Source: Lachnospiraceae bacterium
Lineage (GTDB): Bacteria > Bacillota > Clostridia > Lachnospirales > Lachnospiraceae
Direction: 5' to 3'
DNA length: 41,151 nt
Assembly (NCBI GenBank): GCA_017633935.1
Contig: JAGBOJ010000024.1
Span: forward strand, 1-41,151
Positions within the stretch are counted from its first letter, which is position 1, and each line of letters opens with the position of its first letter. The notes beneath the pieces are model-generated. The model worked only from the letters and a program-made list of their open reading frames with translations, was not told the origin of the DNA and searched no databases. This document shows, one piece after another, positions 1 to 12,607 of the stretch. A program made the translations under genes and the position numbers.

Positions 1-51
1 AAGGTAGACTGGCTGTAATCTTTATAAAAAAACCGCATAAGACCTGATCAG

Positions 52-84
52 AAAAAGAACTCCCGGGAGCATTCCCGGGAGTTC
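52..84 (-). terminator. Intrinsic terminator after tuf
   Basis: A perfect 12-bp stem (arms 57-68 and 73-84, core TCCCGGGA) with a 4-base loop is followed on the minus strand by a TTTTT run (52-56). It lies about 20 bases after the tuf stop codon. This is a textbook rho-independent terminator and ends the whole ribosomal/RNA polymerase/elongation factor cluster. Positions 1-51 beyond it show no feature I can name. Confidence 0.93.
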
Positions 85-103
85 TTTATTACTTGCAGTT
101 AAA

Positions 104-1294
104 TTACTTAATAATGGTAGCAACTCTTCCTGATCCTACTGTACGGCCACCCTCACGGATAGCGAATGTAAGACCCTGCTCCATAGCGATGGGGTGGATG
201 AGCTCGATCGTCATCTCTACGTTATCGCCGGGCATACACATCTCTGTGCCTTCAGGCAGGTTGCAGACACCTGTAACGTCAGTTGTTCTGAAATAGAACT
301 GAGGACGATAGTTGTTGAAGAAAGGAGTATGACGTCCACCTTCATCCTTTGTCAGAACGTATACCTGAGCCGTGAAGTTTGTATGGCAGGTAACTGTTCC
401 GGGCTTTGCAAGAACCTGTCCTCTTTCGATTTCCTTACGGTCAACACCACGGAGAAGAGCACCGATGTTATCACCTGCTTCACCCTGATCAAGAAGCTTA
501 CGGAACATCTCGATACCGGTAACAACTGTCTTCTTAACATCTTCCCTGATACCAACGATCTCAACTTCATCGTTAAGGTGGATAGTACCACGCTCAACAC
601 GTCCCGTAGCAACAGTACCACGTCCTGTGATCGTGAATACGTCCTCGACGGGCATAAGGAACGGCTTGTCTGTAGGACGCTGGGGTGTAGGAATGTAGCT
701 GTCAACGCTATCCATAAGCTCGATAACCTTGTCTCCCCACTCACCCTTGGGATCCTCAAGAGCCTTAAGAGCTGAACCGCGGATGATCGGAATATCATCA
801 CCGGGGAACTCATATTCATTAAGAAGGTCACGAACCTCCATCTCAACGAGCTCGATAAGCTCGGGGTCGTCAACCATATCGCACTTATTAAGGAATACTA
901 CGATGTAAGGAACGCCGACCTGACGTGCAAGAAGAACGTGCTCCTTGGTCTGAGCCATAACACCGTCTGTAGCGGCAACAACGAGGATAGCGCCGTCCAT
1001 CTGAGCAGCACCGGTGATCATGTTCTTAACGTAGTCAGCATGGCCGGGGCAGTCAACGTGTGCATAGTGACGGTTTGCTGTCTCATACTCAACGTGAGCT
1101 GTGGAAATCGTGATTCCACGTTCCCTCTCTTCGGGAGCTTTATCGATCTGATCGAAAGCAACGGCTGTACCGCCTGCTCTTTCTGCCAAAACGGATGTGA
1201 TAGCCGCTGTAAGAGTTGTCTTACCGTGGTCTACGTGTCCGATCGTTCCAATGTTTACGTGTGGCTTGGTTCTTTCAAATTTAGCCTTTCCCAT
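104..1294 (-). CDS. tuf: Elongation factor Tu (EF-Tu)
   Basis: EF-Tu is the cytoplasmic GTPase that delivers aminoacyl-tRNA to the ribosomal A site. The 396-residue protein has the family's usual length and carries all GTPase signatures: G1 GHVDHGKT (residues 19-26), G3 DCPGH (81-85) and G4 NKCD (136-139), followed by the two beta-barrel domains. The frame stays open to 1354, but the start [16 protein letters not shown] at 1294 is chosen. It is the conserved EF-Tu N-terminus, AAGGAGG lies at 1304-1310, and the longer frame would run into the -10 box of the tuf promoter. It is the last gene of the fusA side of the str operon, with its own promoter and a strong terminator. Identity is certain. 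Confidence 0.99.
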   Translation of the reverse strand: MGKAKFERTKPHVNIGTIGHVDHGKTTLTAAITSVLAERAGGTAVAFDQIDKAPEERERGITISTAHVEYETANRHYAHVDCPGHADYVKNMITGAAQMDGAILVVAATDGVMAQTKEHVLLARQVGVPYIVVFLNKCDMVDDPELIELVEMEVRDLLNEYEFPGDDIPIIRGSALKALEDPKGEWGDKVIELMDSVDSYIPTPQRPTDKPFLMPVEDVFTITGRGTVATGRVERGTIHLNDEVEIVGIREDVKKTVVTGIEMFRKLLDQGEAGDNIGALLRGVDRKEIERGQVLAKPGTVTCHTNFTAQVYVLTKDEGGRHTPFFNNYRPQFYFRTTDVTGVCNLPEGTEMCMPGDNVEMTIELIHPIAMEQGLTFAIREGGRTVGSGRVATIIK

Positions 1295-1352
1295 TTTATA
1301 AATCCTCCTTATTATATGGCGCAATGCGCTTACGCTGCCGCATTTGAAATCC

Positions 1353-1381
1353 ATTATATGTCATATGCGGCACTTTTTCAA
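1353..1381 (-). promoter_or_regulatory. Sigma-A promoter of tuf
   Basis: On the minus strand, TTGAAA (1376-1381) and TATAAT (1353-1358) are separated by exactly 17 bp, placing the start of transcription near 1346, about 50 bases before the tuf ATG. It lies in the fusA-tuf gap, so tuf can be made independently of fusA, as is common in bacteria. This is a sequence match, not a mapped start. Confidence 0.8.
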
Positions 1382-1394
1382 GTTAATTTATTTC

Positions 1395-1435
1395 ATGATA
1401 TCAAGGTCAAAAGGTGCTTTTGACCCTGACATCAT
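1395..1435 (-). terminator. Long stem-loop between fusA and tuf, possible weak terminator
   Basis: Immediately after the fusA stop there is an imperfect 16-bp stem: ATGAT/ATCAT, TCA/TGA and GGTCAAAA/TTTTGACC, with two single mismatches and a 5-base loop at 1413-1417. No T-run follows on the minus strand, so it is not a classical terminator. It may protect the fusA mRNA 3' end, slow readthrough, or mark a processing site before the separate tuf promoter. The structure is visible; the role is inferred. Confidence 0.45.
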
Positions 1436-1439
1436 TTCA

Positions 1440-3563
1440 TCAGCTTTTCGTGGTCAAAACCTTGTCCGCCACATTCTTAGGCACCTGCTCATATTTTTCA
1501 AAGAACATTGAGTAGTTGCCTCGACCCTGTGTACGCGAACGAAGATCCGTCGAATATCCGAACATCTCAGCAAGGGGAACAAAAGCCTTTACCATCTTGC
1601 CGCCTCCGATGTCCTCCATGCCCTCGATACGTCCACGGCGTGAATTCAGATCTCCGATAACATCACCCATGTAATCCTCAGGCATTGTAACCTCAACCTT
1701 CATAATAGGCTCAAGCAGTATGGGCGCTCCCTTCTGCATAGCATCCTTTAATGCCATCGATCCGGCGATATGGAATGCCATTTCCGAAGAGTCGACCTCA
1801 TGGTATGAACCGTCGTATACATTGGCTGATATGCCCACAACGGGGAATCCGCCCAAAGTACCGGACTTCATCGCCTCCTCGATACCCTCGCCTATAGCGG
1901 GGATATACTCCTTCGGTATAGCACCGCCGACTACGGATGACTCAAACTTGTAAAGCTCTTCACCGTTTGCATCCATGGGTGCGAACTTAACCTTACAATG
2001 TCCGTACTGTCCGCGTCCGCCGGACTGCTTGATGTATTTGCTTTCGATATCGACTTCCTTCGTGATAGTCTCCTTATACGCAACCTGAGGAGCACCTACG
2101 TTCGCTTCCACATTAAACTCGCGTAAAAGTCTGTCCACGATTATCTCAAGATGCAGCTCTCCCATTCCGGCAATGATAGTCTGTCCGGTTTCGGAGTCCG
2201 TATGCTGCTTAAATGTCGGGTCTTCCTCGGCAAGCTTGGCAAGTGCCTCACCCAGCTTATCCTGTCCCGCCTTCGTCTTGGGCTCAATAGCCAGCTCGAT
2301 AACGGGCTCGGGGAATACCATCGACTCCAGTATGATCGGGTGCTGTTCATCGCAGATCGTATCACCGGTAGTCGTGAACTTAAATCCGACTGCGGCGGCG
2401 ATATCGCCCGAGTACACCTTCTCAAGCTCCTGCCTCTTATTTGCGTGCATCTGAAGGATACGTCCCACACGCTCTTTCTTGTTCTTTGTAGCGTTAAGAA
2501 CATATGAACCCGAATTCATCATTCCGGAATAAACTCTGAAATAAGCCAGCTTTCCTACAAACGGGTCGGTCATGATCTTAAACGCCAGTGCCGAGAAGGG
2601 TTCATCATCGGATGATTTTCTCGAATCGGGATTGCCCTCAAGATCGGTACCCTGAATGTCAGGTATATCCGTAGGTGCGGGCATATACTCGATAACACCG
2701 TCAAGAAGCTTCTGCACACCTTTATTTCTGTATGCGGAACCGCAGAATACCGGTACCGCACTGCACTCGCAGGTAGCCTTGCGAAGCACCTTCTTTAATT
2801 CGGAAACCTCAGGTATCTTCTCTTCAAGATACTGTTCCATAAGATCATCATCCAGCTCACAGATCTTCTCTAAAAGCTCTGTATGATACTCCTCAGCCAG
2901 ATCCTTCATATCATCGGGTATGTCAGTGATCTCTATGTCGGTTCCCTTGTCATTTGTGTAGATATAAGCCTTCATCTCAAAAAGATCGATTATACCTTTA
3001 AACTCGTCTTCCTTACCTATGGGAAGCGTGCAGACTATGGCATTCTTTCCGAGGCGGTTCCTGATCTGGTCAACCGCTCCGTAAAAGTTTGCGCCAAGGA
3101 TATCCATCTTATTGATGAAAGCCATACGGGGAACGTTATATGTATCGGCCTGACGCCATACGTTCTCCGACTGGGGCTCAACTCCGCCCTTTGCACAGAA
3201 TACACCTACCGCACCGTCAAGTACGCGCAGCGATCTTTCCACCTCGACCGTAAAGTCTACGTGTCCGGGTGTATCTATGATATTTATACGATGCTCTTCG
3301 GCACCCGGTGCAGGCTTATTATCCTTCTCGAGTGTCCAGTGGCATGTCGTAGCTGCGGAAGTAATGGTGATACCTCTCTCCTGCTCCTGGGCCATCCAGT
3401 CCATTGTAGCGGTACCGTCATGCGTATCACCTATCTTGTAATTGACTCCGGTATAATAAAGTATACGCTCGGTAAGCGTAGTCTTGCCTGCGTCAATATG
3501 AGCCATGATTCCTATATTCCTGGTTCTCTCCAGGGGATATTCTCTGTCTTTAGCGTTACTCAA
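1440..3563 (-). CDS. fusA: Elongation factor G (EF-G)
   Basis: EF-G is the GTPase that drives tRNA-mRNA translocation and, with RRF, ribosome recycling. Numbered from the start chosen here, the protein has 707 residues with G1 AHIDAGKT (21-28), G3 DTPGH (97-101), G4 NKMD (151-154) and the full set of EF-G domains to the C-terminus, which is normal length. The longest frame begins with a GTG at 3584 that has no ribosome site. A TTG at 3563 is preceded by GGAGG (3571-3575) with a 7-base gap and gives the N-terminus (M)[17 protein letters not shown], so I take the TTG as the start. It follows rpsG by 33 bases in the str operon. Identity is certain; the start codon is likely but unproven. Confidence 0.97.
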   Translation of the reverse strand: MSNAKDREYPLERTRNIGIMAHIDAGKTTLTERILYYTGVNYKIGDTHDGTATMDWMAQEQERGITITSAATTCHWTLEKDNKPAPGAEEHRINIIDTPGHVDFTVEVERSLRVLDGAVGVFCAKGGVEPQSENVWRQADTYNVPRMAFINKMDILGANFYGAVDQIRNRLGKNAIVCTLPIGKEDEFKGIIDLFEMKAYIYTNDKGTDIEITDIPDDMKDLAEEYHTELLEKICELDDDLMEQYLEEKIPEVSELKKVLRKATCECSAVPVFCGSAYRNKGVQKLLDGVIEYMPAPTDIPDIQGTDLEGNPDSRKSSDDEPFSALAFKIMTDPFVGKLAYFRVYSGMMNSGSYVLNATKNKKERVGRILQMHANKRQELEKVYSGDIAAAVGFKFTTTGDTICDEQHPIILESMVFPEPVIELAIEPKTKAGQDKLGEALAKLAEEDPTFKQHTDSETGQTIIAGMGELHLEIIVDRLLREFNVEANVGAPQVAYKETITKEVDIESKYIKQSGGRGQYGHCKVKFAPMDANGEELYKFESSVVGGAIPKEYIPAIGEGIEEAMKSGTLGGFPVVGISANVYDGSYHEVDSSEMAFHIAGSMALKDAMQKGAPILLEPIMKVEVTMPEDYMGDVIGDLNSRRGRIEGMEDIGGGKMVKAFVPLAEMFGYSTDLRSRTQGRGNYSMFFEKYEQVPKNVADKVLTTKS

Positions 3564-3596
3564 GGATGTTCCTCCATTCTTCACCTGATACCTTTA

Positions 3597-4099
<503 letters not shown>

Positions 4100-4200
4100 A
4101 GGTACTCACAATCTGTTACACTGTGTTCGTGCTGTCTTGCATTTATATATAACGAAACATAAATCCAACACAACCGATCTCACTTTTTCTACTTAATTAC

Positions 4201-4623
4201 TTACTTTTTCGCCGCTTTGGGTCTCTTCGCGCCATACTTGGAACGGGCCTGCATACGGTTTGCAACACCTGCCGTGTCCAGAGTACCGCGGATTATGTGG
4301 TATCTTGTACCGGGAAGATCCTTTACCCTGCCGCCACGGATCATAACAACGCTATGCTCCTGAAGGTTGTGTCCTTCACCCGGGATATAGGATGTAACCT
4401 CTATTCCGTTTGACAGACGAACCCTGGCAATCTTTCTTAAGGCTGAGTTAGGCTTCTTAGGTGTAGCAGTCTTTACGGCTGTACATACGCCTCTCTTCTG
4501 GGGAGACTTCGTATCCGTTGCTTTCTTCTGCAGCGAATTGTAACCCCTTAAAAGCGCGGGTGCCGTTGACTTCTTCACTGAAGACTGTCTGCCCTTCCTT
4601 ACCAGCTGGTTGAATGTTGGCAT
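4201..4623 (-). CDS. rpsL: 30S ribosomal protein S12
   Basis: S12 sits at the decoding centre and helps control translational accuracy. The 140-residue protein is longer than the 124-residue E. coli form because of an N-terminal insertion ([16 protein letters not shown], before PQKRGVC) that is usual in Clostridia. The streptomycin-determining lysines are present in [11 protein letters not shown] and VKDLPG, so the sequence is of the wild-type, sensitive kind. The start [11 protein letters not shown] at 4623 is the family N-terminus. It is the first gene of the str operon (rpsL-rpsG-fusA-tuf), with its own consensus promoter 71 bases upstream. Confidence 0.98.
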   Translation of the reverse strand: MPTFNQLVRKGRQSSVKKSTAPALLRGYNSLQKKATDTKSPQKRGVCTAVKTATPKKPNSALRKIARVRLSNGIEVTSYIPGEGHNLQEHSVVMIRGGRVKDLPGTRYHIIRGTLDTAGVANRMQARSKYGAKRPKAAKK

Positions 4624-4660
4624 TTAGTTTCACCTCTCTTTCTTTTATGATATATACAAC

Positions 4661-4693
4661 AATGTAGCGTACCCTTTAAGGGCACGCCACATT
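4661..4693 (-). promoter_or_regulatory. Stem-loop at the 5' end of the rpsL transcript
   Basis: AATGT/ACATT, GCGT/ACGC and CCCTT/AAGGG form a 14-bp stem with two mismatches directly downstream of the -10 box of the rpsL promoter. The predicted start (about 4687) lies within the arm, so the mRNA would begin with the inner GCGT-CCCTT stem. It could stabilise the 5' end or act as a leader regulator. No T-run follows, so it is not a terminator for rpoC. Confidence 0.4.
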
Positions 4694-4722
4694 ATTATAC
4701 GCACGTAATATTTCACTGTCAA
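4694..4722 (-). promoter_or_regulatory. Consensus sigma-A promoter of the str operon
   Basis: On the minus strand, a perfect TTGACA (4717-4722) and a perfect TATAAT (4694-4699) are 17 bp apart, in the 127-base gap between rpoC and rpsL. It should be one of the strongest vegetative promoters in the window and would drive rpsL-rpsG-fusA and partly tuf. No terminator is visible after rpoC, so readthrough from rpoBC is also possible. Confidence 0.9.
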
Positions 4723-4750
4723 CTGTTTTTTGTTGCTTCATTTCCCGGTT

Positions 4751-7700
4751 TTAGTCTTCAGTTTCTCCTGCTTCCGCTCCGACAAGCTCGGCTTCTCCTT
4801 CATCGACGAAATCCTCTTCCTCATCCGTCATGTCATCCGGGCCCATCTCATCGAATTCCTCGTTAAAGTCTATCTCGTCCCCGACTACCATTCCGTCGGT
4901 TGAAAGCTGTACATTTCTGTAATGCTTCATACCCGTACCTGCCGGGATAAGCTTTCCGATGCAGACATTTTCCTTTAAGCCGATAAGCTTGTCGAGCTTG
5001 CCCTTGATCGCAGCCTCGGTAAGCACCTTTGTCGTCTCCTGGAAGGACGCTGCCGAAAGGAAGGAATCCGTTGCAAGTGAGGCTTTTGTGATACCGAGAA
5101 GTACCTGCTTGCCTTCAGCCTGGGTCTTTCCTTCGGATTCAAGTCTTTCGTTCATATCATCGAAATCCAGAACATCCATCAGTGTACCGGGCAGCAGGTC
5201 GTTTGCATCCCCGCTTTCCTCGACTCTTATCTTCTTAAGCATCTGGCGTACGATTATCTCTATATGCTTATCATTTATCTCCACACCCTGCAGACGGTAA
5301 ACCCTCTGAACCTCGCGGAGCATATAATCCTGTACAGCCCTTAATCCCTTGATCTTTAACAGATCGTGAGGATTGACCGAACCCTCGGTGATCTCATCAC
5401 CGGCCTCGATCTCCTGTCCGTCGGAGATCTTGATCCTTGAGCCGAAGGGAATGAGGTAAGACTTTGACTCACCCGTCTCATTATTCGTAACGACCACATC
5501 TCTCTTATTCTTCTGATCCTTGATGGTCGCGATTCCGGCGATCTCGGAGATGATCGCAAGACCCTTGGGCTTTCTTGCCTCAAAAAGCTCCTCAACTCTG
5601 GGAAGACCCTGAGTGATATCGCTTCCGGCAACTCCTCCGGTATGGAAGGTTCTCATTGTAAGCTGTGTACCGGGTTCACCGATAGACTGGGCAGCAATGA
5701 TACCTACTGCTTCACCAACCTGCACAGCCTCACCGGTAGCCATGTTTGCACCATAGCACTTTGCACAGACTCCGAGGTGCGAACGGCAGGTAAGAACAGT
5801 TCTTATCTTGATCTCTTCTATCGGCTTTCCGTCCTTGACCCCTGAGCTTAATATCCTGTCGGCTCTGTTGGGAGTGATCATATGGTTCTTTGCCACTATG
5901 AGCTCGCCGTTTTTATCATATATATCCTCGCAGGTATATCTGCCGACTATCCTGTCGTGGAGATTTTCGATCTCCTCCTTGCCGTCCATGAATGCCTTTA
6001 CGACCATTCCGGGTATCTCTCTGTCGGTACCCTCGCAGCAGTCGGTCTCCCTGATGATAAGATCCTGTGACACATCGACAAGACGCCTTGTAAGGTATCC
6101 CGAATCCGCTGTACGCAGAGCCGTGTCCGAAAGTCCCTTTCTTGCTCCATGCGCCGACATAAAGTATTCCAGAACATTAAGTCCCTCACGGAAGTTTGAC
6201 TTGATGGGAAGCTCTATCGTATGTCCCGTGGTATCGGCCATAAGTCCGCGCATACCGGCAAGCTGCTTTATCTGCTTCTCCGAGCCTCTCGCTCCGGAGT
6301 CCGCCATCATGAAGATGTTGTTATACTTATCCAGACCGTTTAAGAGGTCCTTGGTAAGAACTTCATCCATCTCCTTCCATGTCTCTATTACCTCATTGTA
6401 ACGCTCCGTATCCGTGATAAGACCTCTCTTGTAATTCCTTGTGATCTTATCAACCGTATCCTGAGCCTGTTCAATGAGCTCAGCCTTCTGTGCAGGCACC
6501 GTCATATCCGAGATCGAAACGCTCATCGCCGCGATCGTGGAATAATGATAACCCATTGCTTTAATATGATCGAGTACCTCAGCGGTCTTGATTGCGCCGT
6601 GATTATTGATAACTCTTTCGATTATCTGCTTTAACTGCTTCTTTCCTACAAGGAAATCAACCTCAAGCGCTATGGCGTTCTCCGGCTTGCTTCTGTCCAC
6701 AAAGCCAAGATCCTGGGGAAGTATCTCGTTAAACAGGAACCTTCCGAGGATGGAGTGTACCACTCCGCTGACCTCTTTACCGTTGATCCTTCTTGTTAAC
6801 TGTACTCCGATCTTTGAATGGAGCGTTATAACCTTATTTTCATAGGCAAGTATGGCTTCGTTGATATTCTTGAATATCTTGCCCTCACCGGGCTCGCCGT
6901 CTCTTTCCTGTGTCAGATAGTAAACACCGAGAACCATATCCTGTGTGGGTACAGTCACCGGGCCGCCGTCTGACGGCTTTAAGAGGTTATTCGGTGAAAG
7001 AAGCAGGAATCTGCACTCCGCCTGCGCCTCAACCGACAAAGGAAGATGCACTGCCATCTGATCTCCGTCAAAGTCTGCATTGAAAGCAGTACATGCAAGC
7101 GGATGAAGCTTGATCGCCTTACCTTCCACAAGAATAGGCTCAAATGCCTGTATACCGAGTCTGTGAAGCGTAGGTGCACGGTTCAGCATAACCGGATGCT
7201 CCTTTATAACTCCTTCGAGCACATCCCATACCTCAGGATCAAGATGCTCGACCATCTTCTTTGCATTCTTGATATTGTGGGATATACCGCTCTGTACAAG
7301 CTCCTTCATAACGAAGGGCTTAAAGAGCTCTATAGCCATCTCCTTGGGCAGACCGCACTGCCAGATCTTTAACTCGGGGCCTACGACGATAACCGAACGT
7401 CCCGAATAATCCACTCTCTTTCCGAGAAGGTTCTGTCTGAAGCGTCCTCCCTTTCCTTTAAGCATATCGGAAAGCGACTTAAGCGCCCTGTTTCCGGGTC
7501 CCGTTACCGGTCTTCCCCTTCTGCCGTTATCTATAAGTGCGTCTACCGCCTCCTGCAGCATTCTCTTCTCGTTACGCACGATGATATCGGGTGCGCCGAG
7601 CTCGAGAAGCCTCTGCAGACGGTTGTTTCTGTTTATTATCCTTCTGTAAAGATCATTTAAGTCGGAGGTTGCAAAACGTCCGCCGTCAAGCTGAACCATG

Positions 7701-8446
7701 GGTCTGAGATCCGGAGGGATTACGGGTATGCAGTCAAGTATCATCCATGACGGCTGATTGCCCGATTCCCTGAAGGCTTCCACAACCTCAAGTCTCTTTA
7801 TTATCCTCGCCCTCTTCTGTCCTGTCGAGCTTTCCAGCTCTTCCTTTAAGCTGTCGGATTCCTTATCAAGATCGATCGATACCAGAAGCTCTTTTATCGC
7901 TTCGGCTCCCATGCCGACCCTGAACTTATTGCCGTACTGCTCCCTTGCGTCCTGATACTCCTTTTCCGAAAGCACCTGCTTATACTCAAGGTCGGTCTCT
8001 GCGGGATCAAGTACGATATATGAAGCAAAATACAGCACCTTTTCAAGCACCCTCGGAGAAAGATCCAGAATCAGACCCATTCTGCTGGGGATACCCTTGA
8101 AATACCAGATGTGGGAAACAGGAGCGGCAAGCTCGATATGTCCCATTCTCTCACGCCTTACGGAAGCCTTTGTCACCTCCACACCGCAGCGGTCACAGAT
8201 CACACCCTTATACCTGATCTTCTTGTACTTACCGCAGTGACATTCCCAATCCTTGCTCGGTCCGAAGATCTTTTCGCAGAAAAGTCCGTCTCTTTCAGGC
8301 TTTAAGGTTCTGTAGTTGATGGTCTCAGGCTTCTTTACCTCACCGTGGGACCACTCCCTTATCTTGTCCGGCGAAGCAAGCCCGATCCTGATAGCATCAA
8401 ACGCTAACGGCTCATATGTGTCCTTACCACTTATCATATTTGGCAT
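4751..8446 (-). CDS. rpoC: DNA-directed RNA polymerase subunit beta'
   Basis: RpoC is the beta' subunit that holds the catalytic Mg ion and the DNA clamp. The 1231-residue protein shows the N-terminal zinc site (C69, C71, C84, C87), the metal-binding loop NADFDGD (residues 456-462), the bridge helix around [20 protein letters not shown], the second zinc site (CCEG... with GVCAKCYG) and the trigger loop region [16 protein letters not shown]. The frame opens at 8476, but AGGAG lies 7 bases before an ATG at 8446, giving [14 protein letters not shown]. The last 40 or so residues are a strongly acidic tail (for example [13 protein letters not shown]) beyond the catalytic part. It lies 85 bases after rpoB and is co-transcribed with it. 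Confidence 0.98.
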   Translation of the reverse strand: MPNMISGKDTYEPLAFDAIRIGLASPDKIREWSHGEVKKPETINYRTLKPERDGLFCEKIFGPSKDWECHCGKYKKIRYKGVICDRCGVEVTKASVRRERMGHIELAAPVSHIWYFKGIPSRMGLILDLSPRVLEKVLYFASYIVLDPAETDLEYKQVLSEKEYQDAREQYGNKFRVGMGAEAIKELLVSIDLDKESDSLKEELESSTGQKRARIIKRLEVVEAFRESGNQPSWMILDCIPVIPPDLRPMVQLDGGRFATSDLNDLYRRIINRNNRLQRLLELGAPDIIVRNEKRMLQEAVDALIDNGRRGRPVTGPGNRALKSLSDMLKGKGGRFRQNLLGKRVDYSGRSVIVVGPELKIWQCGLPKEMAIELFKPFVMKELVQSGISHNIKNAKKMVEHLDPEVWDVLEGVIKEHPVMLNRAPTLHRLGIQAFEPILVEGKAIKLHPLACTAFNADFDGDQMAVHLPLSVEAQAECRFLLLSPNNLLKPSDGGPVTVPTQDMVLGVYYLTQERDGEPGEGKIFKNINEAILAYENKVITLHSKIGVQLTRRINGKEVSGVVHSILGRFLFNEILPQDLGFVDRSKPENAIALEVDFLVGKKQLKQIIERVINNHGAIKTAEVLDHIKAMGYHYSTIAAMSVSISDMTVPAQKAELIEQAQDTVDKITRNYKRGLITDTERYNEVIETWKEMDEVLTKDLLNGLDKYNNIFMMADSGARGSEKQIKQLAGMRGLMADTTGHTIELPIKSNFREGLNVLEYFMSAHGARKGLSDTALRTADSGYLTRRLVDVSQDLIIRETDCCEGTDREIPGMVVKAFMDGKEEIENLHDRIVGRYTCEDIYDKNGELIVAKNHMITPNRADRILSSGVKDGKPIEEIKIRTVLTCRSHLGVCAKCYGANMATGEAVQVGEAVGIIAAQSIGEPGTQLTMRTFHTGGVAGSDITQGLPRVEELFEARKPKGLAIISEIAGIATIKDQKNKRDVVVTNNETGESKSYLIPFGSRIKISDGQEIEAGDEITEGSVNPHDLLKIKGLRAVQDYMLREVQRVYRLQGVEINDKHIEIIVRQMLKKIRVEESGDANDLLPGTLMDVLDFDDMNERLESEGKTQAEGKQVLLGITKASLATDSFLSAASFQETTKVLTEAAIKGKLDKLIGLKENVCIGKLIPAGTGMKHYRNVQLSTDGMVVGDEIDFNEEFDEMGPDDMTDEEEDFVDEGEAELVGAEAGETED

Positions 8447-8531
8447 TATTTTTCTCCTATACTGCGGAACAGTCATAAATCACCTTGTTTTGTGCCTGCT
8501 CCTATCTGTTAACGGGTCAAATTAAAGCTTC

Positions 8532-11500
8532 TTACATTACAGGGTCTTCCTCGGGGATCTCTTCCGGAAATTCATCCGGGATATCCTCATCCACATAGCT
8601 TTCCTCGTCGTCATCAGGCTCATCTTCATATTCAACGTCCACCAGTTCCTCGTTTTCGTTGAATTCCTTGGTCTGATAACCGTTTGCCGCAAACGAATCC
8701 TCATCTCTGTAATTTCTGCTCTCGCCCTCTATGACAGCCCTCAGATCCGTATCGACATAATCAACCGTTTCCGCTATCTCAACCTCGGTTCCGTCGTCTT
8801 TAAGGACTCTCACATCAAGTCCAAGTGACTGCAGCTCCTTAAGAAGCACCTTAAATGATTCGGGCACTCCGGGTTCGGGTATGTTCTCACCCTTGATGAT
8901 AGCCTCGTAAGTCTTTACACGTCCGATAACATCATCAGACTTAACCGTAAGGATCTCCTGCAGAGTATACGAAGCTCCGTATGCCTCCAAAGCCCAGACT
9001 TCCATTTCTCCGAAACGCTGTCCGCCGAACTGGGCCTTTCCTCCCAAAGGCTGCTGCGTAACAAGTGAGTAAGGACCTGTGGAACGGGCATGTATCTTAT
9101 CATCCACCAGATGATGGAGCTTTAAGTAATGCATATGTCCGATAGTAACGGGGTTATCGAAATATTCTCCCGTTCTTCCGTCTCTTAAGAACACCTTGCC
9201 GTCCCGTCTTATCTCAACACCCTTCCAGAGCTCTCTGTGGTCCCTGTTCTCCGAAAGATATTCCATAACCTCGGGAAGAAGGATATCCTTGTATTTCTTT
9301 TCAAAATCCTCCCATTCGCTGTTAACGTAATCGTTAGCAAGCTCTAAGGTGTCCTGTATGTCTATCTCGTTTGCACCGTCAAATACGGGAGTGGAAATAT
9401 TAAATCCGAGTGCCATTGCCGCAAGGGAAAGATGTATCTCAAGCACCTGTCCGATATTCATACGCGAAGGCACGCCCAAAGGATTAAGCACTATGTCAAG
9501 CGGCCTGCCGTTCGGCAGATAAGGCATATCCTCAATGGGAAGGACTCTGGAAACAACACCCTTGTTTCCGTGGCGTCCCGCCATCTTATCTCCGACCGAT
9601 ATCTTTCTCTTCTGCGCTATATAAATCCTTACGGCCTTGTTGACTCCGGGTGAAAGCTCGTCTCCGGCTTCTCTTGTGAACACCTTGGCATCCACCACGA
9701 TACCGTATTCTCCGTGAGGCACCTTAAGGGATGTATCCCTGACCTCTCTGGCCTTCTCACCGAAAATCGCCCTGAGCAGCCTTTCCTCGGCAGTAAGCTC
9801 CGTCTCGCCCTTCGGAGTAACCTTCCCGACAAGGATATCACCTGCGCGGACCTCGGCACCGATCCTGATGATACCGTTTTCATCAAGATCCTTTAACGCC
9901 TCATCCCCGACACCGGGAACATCCCTTGTGATCTCCTCGGGTCCGAGCTTTGTCTCTCTTGCTTCCGCTTCATATTCCTCAATATGGATCGATGTAAACA
10001 CATCATCCTCAACAAGTCTTTCACTCAAAAGGACTGCATCCTCATAGTTGTAACCTTCCCATGTCATAAATCCGATAAGGGGGTTCTTTCCGAGCGCCAG
10101 TTCGCCGTTGCTGGTCGAAGGACCGTCTGCGATAACGTCTCCGGCTTCTATATGATCGCCCTTTACCACTATCGGCCTCTGATTATAGCAGTTGGACTGG
10201 TTTGAACGCATAAACTTGGTAAGCTTATATTCCTCTTTTGTCCCGTCGTCATTATCCACAAGGATGCGGTTTGACTCGGCGCGTGTTACCGTACCGGCCT
10301 TTTTAGCCACTACACAGACTCCGGAGTCGACAGCAGCCTTGTTTTCCATACCGGTTCCTACCACGGGAGCCTCGGTCACAAGAAGAGGCACCGCCTGACG
10401 CTGCATGTTTGATCCCATAAGGGCACGGTTTGCGTCATCATTCTGAAGGAAAGGCACGAGTGCCGTAGCCACCGAGAACACCATCTTGGGAGACACATCC
10501 ATATAATCGAAAAGTGTCTTTTCATATTCCTGCGTCTCATCCTTGAAACGACCCGAAACGCTGTTTCTTACGAAATGTCCCTCGGCATCCAACTTTTCGT
10601 TTGCCTGTGCCACATGGTAGTTATCCTCTTCATCGGCTGTCATATAAACAACCTCATCCGTTACTCTCGGATTTTCCGGATCGGAGTGGTCTATCTTTCT
10701 GTAAGGAGCCTCCACAAAGCCATACTCATTTATACGCGCATAGCATGCCAATGAGTTGATAAGACCGATATTCGGTCCTTCCGGAGTCTCTATGGGACAC
10801 ATTCTTCCGTAATGCGAATAGTGAACATCCCTGACCTCGAATCCGGCACGGTCTCTTGAAAGTCCGCCGGGACCCAGAGCCGAAAGCCTCCTCTTATGAG
10901 TCAGCTCACCCAGAGGGTTGTTCTGATCCATAAACTGTGACAACTGCGATGATCCGAAGAACTCCTTGACCGCTGCCGTCACCGGCTTGATATTTATAAG
11001 CTGCTGGGCAGTGATATTTGAAAGATCCTGAGTGGTCATTCTCTCTCTAACCACTCTTTCAAGTCTTGAAAGACCTATCCTGTACTGGTTCTGTAAAAGC
11101 TCTCCGACCGCACGTATACGACGGTTTCCCAGATGATCGATATCGTCCTTGTTTCCGATACCGTATTCAAGATGCATATTATAATTTATTGAAGCAAAGA
11201 TATCATCGCGTGTGATGTGCTTCGGTATAAGCTCCGATATGTTTCTCTTTATGGCATCCTTAAGCTCCTCGGGAGTATCGTTTTCCTCCATGAGCTGCTC
11301 GAGCACGGGATAATAAACGAGCTCCGTAACACCGTAATCCCTTGCCGTCTCTCCCTTGGGAAACTCGATATAATGCTCTATATTTACCATCATGGATGAG
11401 AGTACCTTTACATTCCTCTCCTCCGCCTGGATCATTACATAAGGAACGGCGCAGTCCTGTATCTCGTCTGCGAGCTCTCTTGAAACCACCGTTCCGGCCT

Positions 11501-12458
11501 TTGCCTTTAACCCGCTCCTTCCGGAAAGCCTTACTATCTCACCTGTTGCGGGATCGATAACATCCTCTGCGAGAGTATGTCCGGCAATGCGGTTCTTGAA
11601 CATAAGCTTTTTATTAAATTTATATCTTCCGACCTTTGCAAGGTCATATCTTCTCGAATCAAAGAACATACCCTCTATGAGCGTCCTTGCGCTTTCCTCC
11701 GCAAGAGGCTCACCGGGCCTTATCTTTTTGTACAGCTCAAGGAGACCGTCTCTTTCGTTTTCGGACGGGTCCTTTGCAAATGAGCTCACTATCTTGGGCT
11801 CATCCCCGAAACGCTCAAGTATTTCGGCATTCGTACCGAGTCCGAGCGCTCGTATGAGCACCGTGACGGGGACCTTTCTTGTGCGGTCCACTCTTACATA
11901 GAATACATCATTTGAATCGGTCTCATATTCAAGCCACGCTCCCCTGTTGGGGATCACCGTACATGAATATAATTTCTTGCCTATCTTGTCGTGATCGATG
12001 CCGTAATAGATACCCGGCGAACGTACAAGCTGGCTGACTATGACTCTTTCCGCTCCGTTTATGACAAACGTACCCGTATCCGTCATGATAGGGAGATCTC
12101 CCATGAAAATCTCCTGATCGACAATGTCCTGCTCGGGCTTGGTAGCGTTTCTGAGTCTGACGGTCACCTTTAAGGGAGCCGCGTATGTAGCGTCCCTTGC
12201 CTTGCATTCTTCTATGGAATACTTGGTCTTATCCCTGCAAAGGTGATAATCCACGAAATCCATACTGAGGTTCCCGCTGTAATCAGTGATAGGCGAGATG
12301 TCCTCAAACGCCTCCTTCAGACCTTCGTTGATGAACCAGTTATATGAGTCTCTCTGTACTTCTATGAGGTCTGGCATACCGAGCACCTCATTCTGGCGCT
12401 GGTAACTCATTCTCAGGTTCTTTCCGCTGTAGACCGGACGTATTCTGTTCTTTTCCAT
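8532..12458 (-). CDS. rpoB: DNA-directed RNA polymerase subunit beta
   Basis: RpoB is the beta subunit that forms the other pincer of RNA polymerase and the rifampicin pocket. The 1308-residue protein has the expected order of conserved blocks from [16 protein letters not shown] to the C-terminal [20 protein letters not shown]. The rifampicin cluster is wild-type: Q508, D511, H521 and S526 correspond to E. coli Q513, D516, H526 and S531. The open frame extends to 12563, but that region contains the rpoB promoter and leader. The ATG at 12458 gives the family N-terminus [12 protein letters not shown] and has AAGGGG upstream. After the conserved core there is an acidic tail of about 70 residues, rich in D and E. 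It is followed by rpoC. Confidence 0.98.
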   Translation of the reverse strand: MEKNRIRPVYSGKNLRMSYQRQNEVLGMPDLIEVQRDSYNWFINEGLKEAFEDISPITDYSGNLSMDFVDYHLCRDKTKYSIEECKARDATYAAPLKVTVRLRNATKPEQDIVDQEIFMGDLPIMTDTGTFVINGAERVIVSQLVRSPGIYYGIDHDKIGKKLYSCTVIPNRGAWLEYETDSNDVFYVRVDRTRKVPVTVLIRALGLGTNAEILERFGDEPKIVSSFAKDPSENERDGLLELYKKIRPGEPLAEESARTLIEGMFFDSRRYDLAKVGRYKFNKKLMFKNRIAGHTLAEDVIDPATGEIVRLSGRSGLKAKAGTVVSRELADEIQDCAVPYVMIQAEERNVKVLSSMMVNIEHYIEFPKGETARDYGVTELVYYPVLEQLMEENDTPEELKDAIKRNISELIPKHITRDDIFASINYNMHLEYGIGNKDDIDHLGNRRIRAVGELLQNQYRIGLSRLERVVRERMTTQDLSNITAQQLINIKPVTAAVKEFFGSSQLSQFMDQNNPLGELTHKRRLSALGPGGLSRDRAGFEVRDVHYSHYGRMCPIETPEGPNIGLINSLACYARINEYGFVEAPYRKIDHSDPENPRVTDEVVYMTADEEDNYHVAQANEKLDAEGHFVRNSVSGRFKDETQEYEKTLFDYMDVSPKMVFSVATALVPFLQNDDANRALMGSNMQRQAVPLLVTEAPVVGTGMENKAAVDSGVCVVAKKAGTVTRAESNRILVDNDDGTKEEYKLTKFMRSNQSNCYNQRPIVVKGDHIEAGDVIADGPSTSNGELALGKNPLIGFMTWEGYNYEDAVLLSERLVEDDVFTSIHIEEYEAEARETKLGPEEITRDVPGVGDEALKDLDENGIIRIGAEVRAGDILVGKVTPKGETELTAEERLLRAIFGEKAREVRDTSLKVPHGEYGIVVDAKVFTREAGDELSPGVNKAVRIYIAQKRKISVGDKMAGRHGNKGVVSRVLPIEDMPYLPNGRPLDIVLNPLGVPSRMNIGQVLEIHLSLAAMALGFNISTPVFDGANEIDIQDTLELANDYVNSEWEDFEKKYKDILLPEVMEYLSENRDHRELWKGVEIRRDGKVFLRDGRTGEYFDNPVTIGHMHYLKLHHLVDDKIHARSTGPYSLVTQQPLGGKAQFGGQRFGEMEVWALEAYGASYTLQEILTVKSDDVIGRVKTYEAIIKGENIPEPGVPESFKVLLKELQSLGLDVRVLKDDGTEVEIAETVDYVDTDLRAVIEGESRNYRDEDSFAANGYQTKEFNENEELVDVEYEDEPDDDEESYVDEDIPDEFPEEIPEEDPVM

Positions 12459-12480
12459 TGGCGTTTTACCCCTTTTGATG

Positions 12481-12495
12481 AGCCGCAAAGCGGCT
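12481..12495 (-). promoter_or_regulatory. Small hairpin in the rpoB leader
   Basis: A perfect 6-bp stem AGCCGC/GCGGCT with a 3-base loop lies in the rpoB 5' leader, about 10 bases before the AAGGGG ribosome site. No T-run follows, so it is not a terminator. A regulatory role is possible but unsupported. Confidence 0.3.
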
Positions 12496-12551
12496 TGTTT
12501 ACTTGAATTTAGGCGCAATAAAGCCTGTGCCACCATGATAGTGCATTCTAC

Positions 12552-12580
12552 ATAGTAGCACAAGCTTTTATTAGAGTCAA
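12552..12580 (-). promoter_or_regulatory. Promoter of rpoBC
   Basis: On the minus strand, TTGACT (12575-12580) and TACTAT (12552-12557) are separated by 17 bp, in the gap between rplL and rpoB. A leader of about 90 bases would follow. No terminator is seen after rplL, so rpoBC probably receives both this promoter and readthrough from rplJL, the arrangement known in other bacteria. Confidence 0.7.
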
Positions 12581-12607
12581 GAAAAATTTTTACTTATATC
12601 TTTTGTA

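Noticed and set aside
12459..12563. N-terminal extension of RpoB to the ATG at 12563
   Set aside because: This stretch contains the -10 box of the rpoB promoter and the leader, has no ribosome site, and is absent from the conserved RpoB N-terminus.
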